Source: Gordionus sp. m RMFG-2023
Taxonomy: Eukaryota; Nematomorpha; Gordioida; Chordodea; Parachordodidae
Length of the DNA stretch: 64,000 nucleotides
Direction of reading: 5' to 3'
NCBI RefSeq assembly: GCF_954871325.1
Contig: NC_088778.1
Location: 13,295,666 to 13,359,665 of the forward strand
This document shows positions 1 through 12,243 of the stretch, piece by piece. The notes beneath the pieces are model-generated. The model was given only the letters and a program-made list of their open reading frames with translations, did no database searches and was not told the DNA's origin. The translations under genes and the position numbers were made by a program. The first letter of the stretch is position 1, and every line of letters begins with the position of its first letter.

Positions 1-1254
1 AACAAATAAGTTTTTAAATATTTTATCACATAATACTTTATTAATAAATTTTATATTTTTCTAACATGTATTTATATCAATTCACAATCAATTAACCTAA
101 AAATGTTAATGCTAAAAATGTTTAATTTAATAATAATAACAAATTAATGTATGAGTGTATATAAAAAACAAATTTAATGATTCTAAATATTGTCCATCTC
201 TAACAGAAGGTATTGCAGTATTATATTTTACATATTTCTTTAATGGAAGGATAATAATTAAGCATTTATAACGTATTTCGACTTTCTATAATATTATTTA
301 AAACCTCCAGTTTAATTTTATTTATATTATTAAATGAACTCAGCATATTAGATGTTAAATCTATTGATGCTATATACTCTGGTACTACATTTAGGACTTC
401 TTAAAATAATATTTTTGAAAGTATTTTTTTTTTCACCCGACTCCATAAGTTCTTAAAATATAGATGTGATTTGATGTCAAAAAAGCCTCATTAAATTCAT
501 ATCATAGGAAAATATTTTCATTCTTTTTCCCATACCAACTTGGCAGCTTTTAATTAAGGTAGATAATATTGTAAACTTAAATTTTTAAGATAACCTATGT
601 CCCTTTTATCAACAATAAATATTATACCTTAATATGTTTAACAAAATTTGTGTTGAACCCTTCATCATTTTTTTGTTTATACAGGTTTACATTCAGCCTA
701 TACATTGTCCTTTTTAACTTTTATTTGAAATAAATTTCTTTCTAAAATTTTAAAATTGGGATTTGATTCAGGGGAACTTAATTCAATCATTTAAATTTCA
801 CTATATTCTTCTTCACTGCCATGAGTGTTAATCATCCTATGAATTAAAAAATATTACATAAAATTGGTAATGATATTCTATCGAGTTACATTTATATGCA
901 AAATATAATCTTTACTTATTTCGTTTTGGTGTTGTTATTTTTTTTTATCTATGAGTTGTAAATTTTCAGCTAATTTTGGTTGTCAATATATTTAAAATAT
1001 GGCGGAAAAAATAAGAAAATTAATACAAGATTCCCGAAGAAAATAAGATATATATAGTGATATGTAAATTTTGAACATTAATATTAAAAAGAATCTGTAT
1101 CTGAATCATTTGTAAAAAAATGAAAAAGATACAAGATTCTTTTCAGAATAATCTTAGATACAGATACTAGTATCTTATTAAAAATGTACTGAGTAAAAGA
1201 TACAAAAGGATCTTGTATCTTAGATATAAGTATCCGCGGTACTGCTCAACTCTG
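1..1254 (-). mobile_element. Decayed hAT element, right end with terminal repeat
   Basis: The right end (about 1100-1254) carries repeated GATACAAGAT-type subterminal motifs and finishes TGCTCAACTCTG, close to the end of the hAT at 32053-34168 (TGCCCAACCCTG). On the minus strand near 210-260 a stretch reads KYVKYNTAIPS, which matches IKYNTILPS just before the hAT dimerisation motif of that other copy. The rest is too decayed for an open frame. The left end is outside the window or lost. Same family as the 32-34 kb copy but clearly older. Confidence 0.6.
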
Positions 1255-2300
1255 GATATATATAGATATTAATTTAATAAAAAATATTAATAAAGCATAT
1301 TTTATGATAAAATTATTTACAATAATTGATAAAATATTTCAAATATCATATTTAATAATGAGATATATAATCAAGCATTTTAATACTAATTTTAACATTC
1401 ATAAAAAAATGAGCAAGGGGACTTGTGTTTTATAGGCTTAAAATATTAATTTACATTAAAGAGTATTGTAAAATTTACTAAATTAATTCATTGTATTTTT
1501 TCTATCTAGAATCTTTATTTATTAATTTTAAAAATAACGATAGATTTTAGGATACGAAAGAAATGTCCTGCTAGTAAAATGTAACATATGGCAAAGTTAT
1601 GGAAATTTTAAGAAATCGATTAGTCCTACGTGGCCTATTAAAGTAAGGCCATAGACATGACTACTAAGGTTTTCAGGCTAAATCAAGAAATATTATGGTC
1701 AATAATTTTATAATTACTGAAAATGGTCAGTAATAAAGTTAGACAGTTAACAAATAGTACAAAAACTACGAAAGATTTTGAACGCCAAAATCTATCGTGA
1801 TCAATATGGAACACTCTCAGTGGAAAATAAAGAACTTTGTTAAAACTAACTCATAAAACATATTTTAATATCCGCATATCATAAGAGATCGAATAGGGAA
1901 GCCGAGAGAATCTGTACAAACCTCTAAAGATTTTTAAAAATATGCCAAACTAAAAGGAAGAGATATAAATTTCTATTCGCAAACAAAAAATACTATTCGA
2001 AAAGAACCAAATTGTCACCCATAACAACTTATGCTAAAATTTGTCCCACAAATCCCGTTGAACAAACTTAAACCACATTACAATGAGAAGAAAGGAGATT
2101 AAGTAGAATATACAAAAGGTTTGAGATACAAGAAAAAGTATGGGGTTAAGATTTTTAGCGAGAATCATGATGGATTCCAGCAAAGCGGTGTTTACATGGC
2201 TAGTTAATCACTAGAGGTAAACCCCCTCGAAAATCTATAGCCATTATCAATAACACGTTTTTAATTATAATAGGTACTCCCTTCAAGAGTTATACATTTT
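1255..2300. other. No recognisable feature
   Basis: AT-rich sequence without a long frame on either strand. The part around 1550-2250 is less AT-rich than its surroundings and may be an old transposon relic, but I could not assign it. Confidence 0.4.
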
Positions 2301-2600
2301 CTCAAAATATAAAGATTTTTCTAAATCTCGATCTTTGAAGATTGTAAAATTTGAAGATCTTTTACTCTTTAAAGATTTTGAGCAACGATCTTCAATAATT
2401 TGTAAAATTTGAAAAATTTGAAAAATTTTAAGCAATTATCTTTTAAGATTGTAGAATTATAAGATTTTTTATTTTAAAAAAATTTTGAGCAACGATCTTG
2501 AGAGATTGAAATCGAAGATCATAAAACTTGAAGATTTTTAGTTTAAAAATATTTTTATCAACGATCCACAATATTTAAGAGTTTAGTAAATTATTATTAT
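2300..2600. repeat. Degenerate short tandem repeat (about 57 bp)
   Basis: A block resembling AAGATTTTGAGCAACGATCT recurs about four times (near 2370, 2428, 2482 and 2547) with strong divergence between copies. No coding potential. Confidence 0.4.
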
Positions 2601-2619
2601 AAATTATTTTTGAAGTAAA

Positions 2620-3815
2620 TATAGATGCTATATTAAAATTTCAATGAAGATGTACCATTGAAAAGTGACAATTGTCATAATCGTTAATTTTTAACTTTTT
2701 TAATTTTTTGACGCAAATAGGTAAAATATATATATTATTAATATGTTAAATTAAGATTTTATGAAAATGTATCATAGAGTGAAATGTCAATCGTTATTTT
2801 TTAACCACTAATTATTTTTGTTACAATTTATTACTGATTTTCAAACCCAAAATTCTAAGCAAAAAATATTTTTGAATATTGACAAGAATTTTAAATCTTT
2901 TTTGAAGTAAATCTTTTTTTTTGAAGAAATCTTTCGTGAACTTTATTATAAATAAACAATCTATTATAAATAAACAATCTTTTATAATTCTTTTTTTAAT
3001 CATTTTTGTAAAATATCTATTTTTAAATATTAAGAAAAGTGGTTTTTTCTAAATAAATTAGTTTAAAAATATTTATAAACATTTTTATGTTATTTTATAT
3101 GATCTTTTTAAGGGTAATATTTTAATGTTACCATTCGTTAATTTCTATCATTTTTAAAATTTTCACAAAAGGGTAAAAATAAAATTTATATTGTAAAGAT
3201 GTTAAATTATAAATTAAAGAAGAAGTTCCTTGGAAAAATGGCAATTGTCATAACCGGTTTTTTTAATATTAGATTTTTTTGACGCTAATGGGTAAAAATA
3301 TTTATTTTCAACATGTTAAATTAAAATTTCAATAAAGATGCACCATCTAAAAGTGACAATTGTCATAACCGTTATTTTTAAAGTTTTTTGAATTTTTTTG
3401 ACGCAAATGGGCAAAAATAAGTATCGCTAACGTGGTAAATTAAAAATTTAGTGAAGATTGACCATAGATAAATGACAATTGTCATAATGGTTATTTTTAC
3501 AGTTTTTTGAATTTTTATGACGCAAATGGGCAAAAATAAGAATTGCTAACATGTTAAATTTAAATTTAAATTTAATGAAAATGTACAATGGATAAGTGAT
3601 AATTATCATAATCGTTATTTTTAAAGTTATTTGAAGTTTTTTGACGCAAATGGGTAAAAATATAGATTGTAAACATGTTAAACTAAATTTCATAAAGATA
3701 TATCCTAGGTAAGTTACAATTGTCATAATTGTTATTTTTATAATTTTTTGATGGAAATGGGCAAAAATAAGTATTGCTAACATTTTAAATCAAATATTTA
3801 ATGAAAATGTACCAT
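2620..3815 (+). repeat. Satellite array, left arm of foldback element 1
   Basis: Tandem units of about 115-121 bp share the palindrome GACAATTGTC, then CATAATCGTTATTTTTAAAG, GACGCAAATGGG, AAAAAT and AACATGTTAAATTAAA. Units run 2640-2815 and 3120-3815, separated by a non-satellite block (2820-3115) that recurs at 20322-20580 and 54420-54660. Orientation flips at about 3815-3860. Short reading frames seen on the minus strand are by-products of the repeat. Confidence 0.85.
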
Positions 3816-3860
3816 AGCCACCGCCGATAATGCTGTCGGCGCATATGTCTATCAATATTT
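3816..3860. other. Centre of foldback element 1
   Basis: A short GC-richer centre between the two satellite arms. The motif GTCGGCGCATATGTCTAT here recurs in near-identical form (GTCGGCACACATGTCTAT) near 45990, inside intron 7 of the SNX gene. Confidence 0.45.
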
Positions 3861-4154
3861 ATTTTTGCCCATATGGGTTAAAAAAAATTAAAGAACTTTA
3901 AAAATTACGATTATGACAATTGTCACTTATCTAGGGTACATCTTTATGAAATTTTAATTTAACATGTCTACAATCTATATTTTTACCCATTTGCGTCAAA
4001 AAAATTCAAATAACTTTAAAAATAACGATTATGATAATTATCACTTATCTATGATACATTTTCATTAAATTTTTAATTTAACACGTTAGCAATACTTATT
4101 TTTGCACATTTGATTCAAAAAATTACAAAAAACTTATAAAATGACGATTATGAC

Positions 4155-5492
4155 CAGGGATCCAAACCGAACCTGAACCGTTAAAAACCGGTATTTTTTA
4201 TCAAATCTAAACCGAACCTAAACCTCTAAAAAATTTCTAGCCGAACCTGAACCGAGCCGCTAAAATGCCTCTGAACCGGTTCGAGTCTCATAATTTTATG
4301 CTTATAAAATAATGTGTAAGTTATTACTAGTATTATATTGCAAAAATTTTAATTATATTCAAATTGTTTTAAAAATTATTATCAATCACATTTGATTGAT
4401 AAACGTCAGTCATAATTTTTATAAACTTTAGTATATTGCCATTTTACAACATTTTTTAAATATTTTTGTTATAAATCCGAACTTCACTCAGGGTGTTTGA
4501 TCAGTATTGGGAGAGCAATTAAGAATCCAAGGTTTGTTAAATCTTTCTTTATTAAAATAAAAGATTAATTCTAATAATAATGATGTTTAATTACTTACCC
4601 TTGATTACCTAAAATATATAATAATAATTCTAATTTATCAACTTGTATATTTACCTTTTCTTTATTAACTCTTTCCTTTTTTATTAATTTTATTTTCAAA
4701 ATGTCATCCGATTAAAAAATAATAAAATAATTTTCGAAGAATCCAAATTATCCAAAACTGAACTTCGAAGAATTAAAAATATATATATATATATATAAAA
4801 TTAAACAATTTTCGAAGAATCAACTATATAAAAATTAAAATCTCATTTTTCAAATATGTAAATCTTAAATCTAGTACAAATATTACCAATTTTCGAAGAA
4901 TAAACATATAAATATTAAACTATTATTATTCAAATATAAAAATCTTAAATTTCGTACAATGTTAAATATACATAATAACAAAATTATAAAAATGTTAAAT
5001 TTCGTACCATCTTAAATTTACATAATACTACAATTTTAAGCTTATAAATTATAATGCCTAGAAAAAAATTAAATCTAATATATAAATTATATACATATAG
5101 TATTATAAATGACACATCAAATGTGATATCATACTGGCAATGCCAGCTACCCAAGTTAATGTGGAAAGATGTTTTTCAACAATTAAATTTATATTATCTC
5201 CTTATAGATGTAATTTGAGTGATACGAATTTTGAAAATATATTAATTGTGCGGCTTAATGAAAAAATTTGTTCATATTAAAATTATTCATTGATATATTT
5301 ATATTAAATATTATTTTATAATGTGCAATTAATAAAAATAAAGGTTTTTAAAATAAAAAAAATTTTTTTCTTATACATAATCCTAAAGTAGGTTTGAATA
5401 CAAAAGTGTTCTAACCGGTTTTTAGAGATTCGAACCTAGCCGATATTTTTATTTTTTGCGAACCGAACCTGAACCTTGAATCGATATTCCTG
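4155..5492 (+). mobile_element. Non-autonomous hAT element with 8-bp target duplication
   Basis: It begins CAGGGATCCAAACCG and ends CGATATTCCTG, both CAGG-type hAT ends with inner copies of AACCGAACCTGAACC in inverse orientation. The 8-bp duplication ATTATGAC is perfect (4147-4154 and 5493-5500). Total length is 1338 bp. Only the C-terminal end of a transposase survives, at about 5137-5280 on the + strand. It holds MPATQVNVERCFSTIK and FENILIVRLNEK, the hAT dimerisation region. The same family starts at 61820. Confidence 0.88.
5137..5280 (+). pseudogene. hAT transposase C-terminal fragment
   Basis: About 47 codons on the + strand, ending in TAA at 5278-5280. It shows the motif QVNVERCFSTIKF and a downstream NFENILIVRLNEK, the hallmarks of the hAT C-terminal dimerisation domain. 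The catalytic part is missing. It is a close relative of the C-terminus at 62212-62400, which reads VPATQVSVERTFSSLKF. Confidence 0.8.
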
Positions 5493-5780
5493 ATTATGAC
5501 AATTGTCGCTTTTAGATGGTACATCTTAATTGAAATTTTAATTTAACATATAATAAATATTTTTGCCCATTAGTGTCAAAAAATATTCTAATATGTTTAA
5601 ATATATTGATTCTCATAATTGTCATTTTCCCAAGGAACATCTTCATTAAATTTATAATTTAACATCTTTACAATATAAATTATATGTTTACTCTTTTGTG
5701 TCAAAAAATTTCAAAAATTGAAAATAACAAATATGACAATTGTAACATTAAAATATTACCCTTAAAAAGATCATATAAAA

Positions 5781-5815
5781 CTAGTAGAAAGCCCGTCAAA
5801 TATGACGAGGAATGA
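5781..5815 (-). other. Helitron 3' terminus: hairpin and CTAG
   Basis: Read on the minus strand: a stem CGTCA/TGACG with a four-base loop, about ten bases, then CTAG followed by a flanking T. This is the standard Helitron 3' layout and matches the end at 17586-17613. Confidence 0.8.
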
Positions 5816-5829
5816 GATTTTTATTCATT

Positions 5830-6060
5830 TTTTTACGATAGATGTCATGCCAGGTCCAAGCTCACAATATTAGGAAGCATATAATTATAAAAAAGTTTAT
5901 CAAGCCTAGCTTAACCCTTAATAATTTGTAAAGATATTCCCATGTCAGGTGCAAGCTAATATTAATTTTGAGGTTCCAAGCCCGGTCGTATCCAATATAA
6001 TTTTGAAAATTTTTTCACACCTCGGAGATAGTTAAATTTTTAATTGATTTAATTAAAATT
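5830..6060. repeat. Single diverged unit related to the 305-bp repeat at 18.7-19.6 kb
   Basis: It shares phrases such as GGTTCAAGCCCACAATATT, AATAATTTTGAAAA and the ending TTAAATTTTTAATT with the tandem units near the other end of the same Helitron. This supports both flanks belonging to one element. Confidence 0.5.
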
Positions 6061-6399
6061 ATATAAAATAAATTGTTGTTTATTATATAGGGTTATTGTG
6101 ACTTTTCGGATAAATTTAATGTATGTCTTGCATTTCCCAAATTATTTGTCTATACTTTTATGTTAAGTAAAAAAAATGCTATCTATTTAAATTACAAAAA
6201 TGCCATTAAACACTAATGAAACTTATATGCAAATTATTTATATATATTTTTAAGAAAATATTTTTTATTGACATATAAATTTAGGCTAATTTTTTTAAAA
6301 AATAATGAGGAATAATTATTATGTTGTGTATTTAATAAAATTAAGAGCAAATCCTTGTTGACATTTTAATTTTTGATGGAAAAAGCGACAAAATAAATC

Positions 6400-6900
6400 T
6401 GGGCGGTCGTCTGGAGAGGAAATAATTAATGTATAATTTTATATCATTTAGGGTTGTAGATGAAAGTAATGACGGATTAGCAAAGCATTGTACAAAACAC
6501 ATTACGTCCTGATAAAGATAATATGCTTATGCCTTGGTATACTGGTAAAAGAAGAACCCAAAACGATATTTCTGTCAATGTCAGCATTGGTATCCCCCTC
6601 TAAAATAGAATCATGAACGACAATGTTAACTCAACCATAAAACGGTCGTAAGTATTGTTATAAAGGCCACGACAGAACTACTGCATATTTTTCCATTAAT
6701 AAAGTTGATGAAATTGGCCGTATTGTACATTCAAGTTTGAACATTCCTCTAAATATTCATGAAAGTTTCTCAGAGAATCGGATAAAGTAATATTTATATT
6801 AACTCCTAGTGAAGTGAATGATAGTACTGAATTGAATGCTTATATTTGTTAAAAAATAGGCAGAGGTGGCATAGGGATTGTGGTAGTGGTGATAGAAATA
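6400..6900 (+). pseudogene. Decayed Helitron Rep fragment
   Basis: At about 6649-6720 on the + strand the sequence reads KYCYKGHDRTTAYFS followed by INKVDEIGRI. This matches the second tyrosine motif of Helitron Rep proteins (usual form KYxxKGHDRxT), and the same motif in the nearby copy is KYIFKYVYKGYDC at about 14188. Frames change several times, so this is a fossil. Upstream text such as LMPWYTGKRRT would fit the region before that motif. Confidence 0.6.
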
Positions 6901-7009
6901 TCATTTGGAGGCAACTGGGTGAAAATAAAATCTATATTAATAAAAGGCTTAAAATATACTGTGTCACACGATTAGCCAATAGAATTCTTTAAAAAAATTC
7001 GTGCCTTAT

Positions 7010-7140
7010 AGTGCGCACAAATTGAGCGTTTCGAACGCTGCGTTTCAAACGCAAATAATGCATTTCAAATGACCTCGTGCAAATTGGTAAAATTACAGTT
7101 TGGCGTTAGCAACCATTTTAAAAAACGCAAATAGGTTTGC
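7010..7140. repeat. Short inverted repeats around GCGTTT/AAACGC
   Basis: Near-palindromes GCGTTTCGAACGC and GCGTTTCAAACGC lie back to back at about 7025-7052, with further GCGTT and AACGC copies to 7130. They look like the subterminal end of a small DNA transposon, but no partner end was found. Confidence 0.35.
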
Positions 7141-7407
7141 TTTTTCACTACTTTTTAGTATTATTCGTTGTGTAATATTATATAAAATGTAATATAAATA
7201 TTTTACTTATATCCTAAAAAGGAATATTTAGAAATTAAAGAAATAAGTTTCCACTCGTCTTTGTATTCTAATTTCTCTTCTTCTTTGCAACTACTTTCCA
7301 TTATTAAGTATATTTCTTAAATACATTGTGACTACATTTACCCTGTTTCTAACTATAAGTTTTTGAAATGATTACTTGTTTTTTCTTGGAAAAAATAAGG
7401 AATAAAA

Positions 7408-7426
7408 AAAAAAAAAAAAAAAAACT
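7408..7426 (+). repeat. Poly-A run
   Basis: An uninterrupted run of about 19 A. It could be a retroposon tail or simple slippage; no target duplication was identified. Confidence 0.5.
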
Positions 7427-7899
7427 TTTTTCTTTTATTATCGCTAGTTAACTAGATCTAACGTCTTTAACTTTTTCAAAACATTACATCTAAATTAATT
7501 GAAGCCTACATATAATACATTGGTCGTTGCCAGTGTTTCTTCTTGTTTTTATTTTTATTTTTATGATCTTTATTTATTTAGGAGTGGCAAGATTTTAGCC
7601 TTGTTTTACTCCTTTTACCTTGGAGGTAGGGGATTTTCTTCGTCATTGATTTCGAAGCACAACATGTATTAGTGGTTTTCTGGATCTGGAAGATGTTGGG
7701 GTCTTCCCTTTTCTGACAAAGCTACATGGTTAACATTATCAATAGCTCTGAATTCCCAAATGTAAAGCAGAAGGGGGTTTGTACTTAGTTTTTCTGCATG
7801 ATTATTTTTCTAAATTAATTTTTGGCTCCAGTATTTTCTTTCCTTGGCCTGTATGTACTTTTGGGGGGTAAGTTTTCGGTGTGGGTGATATGCTTGTGG

Positions 7900-8260
7900 T
7901 TTTTGAGTGAACCAAAAAAATTTTTTTTTCTCCATGCTATAGGATGTGATGGCTATAGCTCAATAACCCTTTAATTTCTGTGGTCAGTTTTTTTTTGGGT
8001 AGTTACTTAGGTAGGATTTTGATCCATCCCACTGCAGTAGTTACGCTCTCCCATATTTTATTAAATGAGGGCAAATAGGTAGCGATATTGTTATAGGTGC
8101 TATTTTTTGGTTTTTCTGCTGTGATATTATGTGGCCCCGGAGCTTTGCTTTTTCTTAGTGTTTTTTTCTTAGTCTTTGTCCACTTGTTATTTCATTTATG
8201 GAGAAACCAGTCGACAGGGGGGTGGCGAGGTTTGTAAATATGTTTTGTTGGTAGAGTCTT
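7900..8260 (-). pseudogene. LINE reverse-transcriptase remnant
   Basis: On the minus strand (about 8155 downward) the text SKAPGPHNITAE matches the early RT motif KAPGPDNIxAE of non-LTR retrotransposons. It is followed by IWESVTTAVGWIKILP, the usual W..W..PI region, and then a decayed NYR-ISL equivalent near 7960. No long frame remains. The flanking 7500-7900 is probably more of the same element but is unreadable. Confidence 0.6.
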
Positions 8261-8802
8261 TCCGTGAGTGATAGACTATCATATAACAATCAAGCCATAA
8301 TGCCTTTTGTTAATCCTGGCCAACAATTACTTTTCCATTTCCTAAAACTTACGGAGCTGGTTCCTATTTCTGCGTCATAGTTTCCTTTCTCTCATATCTT
8401 TATCATTATCAAAGACCTTTTTCGCTATATAATCTATCTATCACTCCATAGAGTATTTTGTTTCTCTGGAAAAAGGAAAAAACCGTTTGTTGTGTGGTGT
8501 TCGTTGCTGGATAGTCATAAACCGATTACTGACTAGTTTTTGCCTATTCACTGGAAATTTTCACCTATTTAAACAATTTGCGGTAAACCCATTTAGCTTT
8601 TCCTTATTTTCATGAATAAATTCTAATCTCAATTGATATGAACATATTCTCAATTATTGTTAGTAACTATCAAGGCTTACATTAGATGTTATTAAAATTA
8701 GCCACCACCCACCCTTAAAGTAATTAAATTATTTTGGCAGTTCATGGGTATAGGCTTTTGTTTTGCCCATTTCTTTTTGTTTATTAGCCTATAGACGTTT
8801 AA

Positions 8803-8837
8803 GCAACAGTTCTCGGACTGTTGCGCGTACAAGTACG
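8803..8837. other. Hairpin-forming segment
   Basis: GCAACAGT and ACTGTTGC form an 8-bp perfect stem around a 6-base loop (8803-8824). CGTAC-AA-GTACG follows at once (8826-8837). The segment is GC-richer than its surroundings. No function can be assigned; it may be a transposon terminus. Confidence 0.5.
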
Positions 8838-9634
8838 TGCGGCTTGCCCACAAACGTGTGAAGGGCTCCTCATTTTTTTCTACCCTTAATTAACTATCAA
8901 GTTTGATGGATTTTTGAGGAAAACCTAGTTTAGCTCTGTTGTATCCACAACCAGAGGGCAAAAACGCTTTTGTGCTCACTATTATCAGTCAATTATTTGT
9001 ACCTGATAATAGTCAATTATAATTTTGTTAATATATTATGTAATATTCAACTTCTTTATTAATTATAGGACGTTTGTCCTACTTAAATAGGGAGTGATTC
9101 TTAATAATATTTAATTAATATTAACAAATTCGGAAGTATTTAAGTTATGCTAAATTGTAGTTTTAACCTCCATGATATTTAGCGCCATCTATAATATTAT
9201 ATTTTATTTTAAATAGCATTATATTTCAAAGTGGAAATGTAAATGTTTTGTCTTAATTGATGTCAAATATATTGTTCTTTCTATATATCTATAATTTATC
9301 TATATATCATAGCAATGTTAAGCCAATTTAGATCATATTAGCAAAATGGATTTAATCTCCTATAAATCATGAAAAGCATTTCAGAAGTATTTTGAGGCAA
9401 TAGGCAGGAAGGAACATTAGTATGAAAAAAATGTTTGCAGATAATACTACAAGAGCTAAGGAATTCAAATCTATAATATATATATTCAATAAAAATCATC
9501 ATAGCTTAACCATATCAAACACGCATTCATAAACCAAATCGAACCGCCATTTTCAAAAAAAAAAACAATACTGAATTACAAAACATATAATAATATAAAT
9601 ATAATTACAATATTAACATAATTAGATATATTTT

Positions 9635-9925
9635 TTAACAGACACCACATCGAGCAAAACCATCATAGAAAGATACCATCATCATCATTAGTAAATAATT
9701 CGATATATTTTTTAACAGACACCACATCGAGCAAAACCATCATAGACAAGATACCATCATCATCATCAGTAAATTTTATTTTATACTTTCAATTAACACG
9801 TCTTATTTCCAGTTATTTACGGCAAGTTACGAGCAAGGAAATTACATCAAAAAAACGACACCACATCGAGAAAAACCATCATAGACAAGATACCATCATC
9901 ATCAGTAGATTTCATTTTATAATTT
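9635..9925 (+). repeat. Minisatellite, about 75-140 bp units, 5' side of Helitron gene
   Basis: Three units contain ACACCACATCGAGCAAAACC and GATACCATCATCATC, the last longer one with TTACGGCAAGTTACGAGCAA. The same repeat follows the gene at 16484-17095. Confidence 0.8.
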
Positions 9926-9929
9926 TATA

Positions 9930-10490
9930 TATTGCCTATGAGATAACCTTAAAAAACTTATTTATAAGGTTATCTCATAAGCAATGTAATTTAAAATTTT
10001 TATAAATACTATTTTTTTAGATTCCTGCACAAAAACAAACTTACATAATAAATAGATATAATATTAAAGTTTTTTAAGGTTATATCATAGGCAATGTAAG
10101 TTAAAATTTTTATAAATACTATTTTTTTAGATTCCTGCACAAAAAACAAACTTACATAATAAATACATATAATATTAAATAAGTTTTTTAAGGTTATCTC
10201 ATAGGCAATGTAAGTTAAAATTTTTATAAATACTATTTTTTTAGATTCCTGCACAAAAAATAAACTTACATAATAAATAAATATAATATTAAATAAGTTT
10301 TTTAAGGTTATCACATAGGCAATGTAAGTTAAAATTTTTATAAATACTATTTTTTTAGATTCCTGCACAAAAAACAAACTTACATAATAAATAGATATAA
10401 TATTAAATAAATTTTTTAAGGTTATCTCATAGGCAATGTAAGTTAAAATTTTTATGAATACTTTTTTAGATTCCTGCACAAAAAAATCAA
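9930..10490 (-). repeat. 114-bp minisatellite, block 1
   Basis: About five units beginning AGGTTATCTCATAGGCAATG, period about 111-115 bp, with few differences between units. Because the period is 38 codons, the minus strand stays open through 10479-10009 with repeats of QESKKIVFIKILTYIAY. I do not regard this as a gene. It has no domain, and its composition is that of the repeat. Confidence 0.85.
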
Positions 10491-11360
10491 ATACTGTAGA
10501 TAAATTTATAATAAATTAAAAACATAAAAATAAGTTATTTAACATTTATGGATTATAATGATTATTGCACCAATAATTGCACAAATATATTTTGCAAATA
10601 TATCATTGTGTAAGATATATAAGGAAATATTTTTCACACTTACCCGAAATAAATTTAAAAATATAAAATATTTGTATTAATTAAATTTTTATTTTTACTT
10701 TTTTAAAAATATGTTATTTTGGACATCGTTTATATATTTTTTAACTGGTCATTGGTTTATTTATTTGAATGGGTTAATAAAATATATTATCAATAGATAA
10801 TGACGTATAATTGTAAATAATATTGACATTGCTTTTAAACATGTATATATCTCTACTTTTAGATGAATTTATCAGTTATTGAGATTGGCTTAAGTGGTAT
10901 TAGTTTTAAATTTTGGTTTGTATTGGTATTAGTTTTGTAACCCAATAAAATATTGAATATTGTTGTCTGTCTTAGAATTTTTTTATCAATGAAAGTAAAT
11001 TTCAATAATAATAAAAGATGATACTATTTATAAAGTAACTTTTGTACTAAGTGAAAAAAAGTAAAGGCACATTGAATATGACATGTTAGAAACAATTATG
11101 TCAAACATCGCTATTCTGCTATAATTTAATTTTATGCTACTACTGTTTATGTTTCTATAGTCATATTGTATAGAAATCTTCTAAGTTATATATGCGACTT
11201 ATACAGTAGCTACAATTGATATTTAAGTATTCTATAGAAAAAGAGCAAGACAGCGGGTATAATATACCTCATATATACTTACGTTTTATCTGAGCATCTT
11301 ATTTTATATTTGAAAATTCATATCTATTCTGTTTTACCCACGTTAAGTGGCAGATTTAGG
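10490..11360. other. Unassigned AT-rich spacer between the two minisatellite blocks
   Basis: No coding frame or repeat recognised. It may be Helitron non-coding sequence or an insertion separating one original array. Confidence 0.4.
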
Positions 11361-11364
11361 GAAG

Positions 11365-11870
11365 TTAAAATTTTTATAAATACTATTTTTTTAGATTCCT
11401 GTACAAAAAAGAAACTTACATAATAATTACATATAATATTAGATAAGTTTTTTAAGGTTATCTCATAGGCAATGTAAGTTAAAATTTTTATAAATACTAT
11501 TTTTTTAGATTCCTGCACAAAAAACAAACATACATAATAAATACATATAATATTAAATAAGTTTTTTAAGGTTATCTCATAGGCAATGTAAGTTAAAATT
11601 TTTATAAATACTATTTTTTTAGATTCCTGTACAAAAAACAAACTTACATAATAAATACATATAATATTAAATAAGTTTTTTAAGGTTATCTCATAGGCAA
11701 TGTAATTTAAAATTTTTATAAATACTATTTTTTTAGATTCCTGAACAAAAACAAACTTACATAATAAATACATATAATATTAAATAAGTTTTTTAAGGTT
11801 ATCTCATAGGCAATGTAAGTTAAAATTTTTATAAATACTATTTTATTATTTTTTTTAGATTCCTACACAA
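11365..11870 (-). repeat. 114-bp minisatellite, block 2
   Basis: About four and a half units of the same repeat as 9930-10490, again open on the minus strand (11773-11324). It runs directly into the 5' leader of the Helitron gene, which starts 25 bases beyond the last unit. Confidence 0.85.
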
Positions 11871-11894
11871 GATACCATTCAACAAAACCAAACA

Positions 11895-11957
11895 ATGGAA
11901 CGTTTCATACTACCAAAATCTAAAGAGCAAGGCATTATTGCTTCAACATCCTATAGA
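11895..11957 (+). CDS. Helitron Rep-helicase gene, first exon
   Basis: An ATG at 11895 opens 21 codons (MERFILPKSKEQG, IIASTSYR) ending at a GTAAAT donor (11958). The next exon at 12244 continues in phase and repeats the same IIASTSN phrase, which supports the junction. The start is inferred from being the first ATG in frame after the minisatellite. Confidence 0.55.
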
Positions 11958-12243
11958 GTAAATTTTATATTTTTTTAATTTATATTGTATGTTAGCTGAT
12001 AGCCCGTCAAGAATGACGAGGAATCAGATTTTTCCTATCTTAGAAGATGTGATTCCGAAATATATATTTATTAGGTGAGGGGCTATTCTAATATTTTCCA
12101 TTATTTTTTATAAATATGTTTATGAAGTATATATTTAGTAATTTTATTTTATGTCCACAATAATAAATATTTTAAACTAAACTTATTTTTATAAAATTGA
12201 GTAATTCTTATATTTTTATATTTTAATAATAAATCAACATAAG
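11958..12243 (+). other. Intron of Helitron gene containing a Helitron-type terminal hairpin
   Basis: GTAAAT at the left and ACATAAG at the right give a 286-nt intron with in-phase exons. Inside, at about 11995-12030, the minus strand shows a CGTCATTCTTGACG stem-loop followed by CTAA, the 3' end of a Helitron of this family. The base after CTAA is C rather than the expected T. The intron may therefore derive partly from a small non-autonomous Helitron. Confidence 0.5.

Larger units (their letters stand above)
3861..5780 (-). repeat. Satellite array, right arm of foldback element 1
   Basis: The same satellite in inverse orientation, 3861-4146 and 5493-5765. It is interrupted by the hAT at 4155-5492 and then cut at 5780 by a Helitron. 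The arm resumes at 20320, on the other side of the Helitron. Confidence 0.85.

Noticed and set aside
1550-2250. Possible host gene or transposase
   Set aside because: Composition is slightly less AT-rich, but no frame longer than a few dozen codons and no motif on either strand.
10009-10479. 156-codon minus-strand reading frame
   Set aside because: It is the 114-bp minisatellite read through (38 codons per unit), with no domain and repeat-driven composition. The same applies to 11324-11773.
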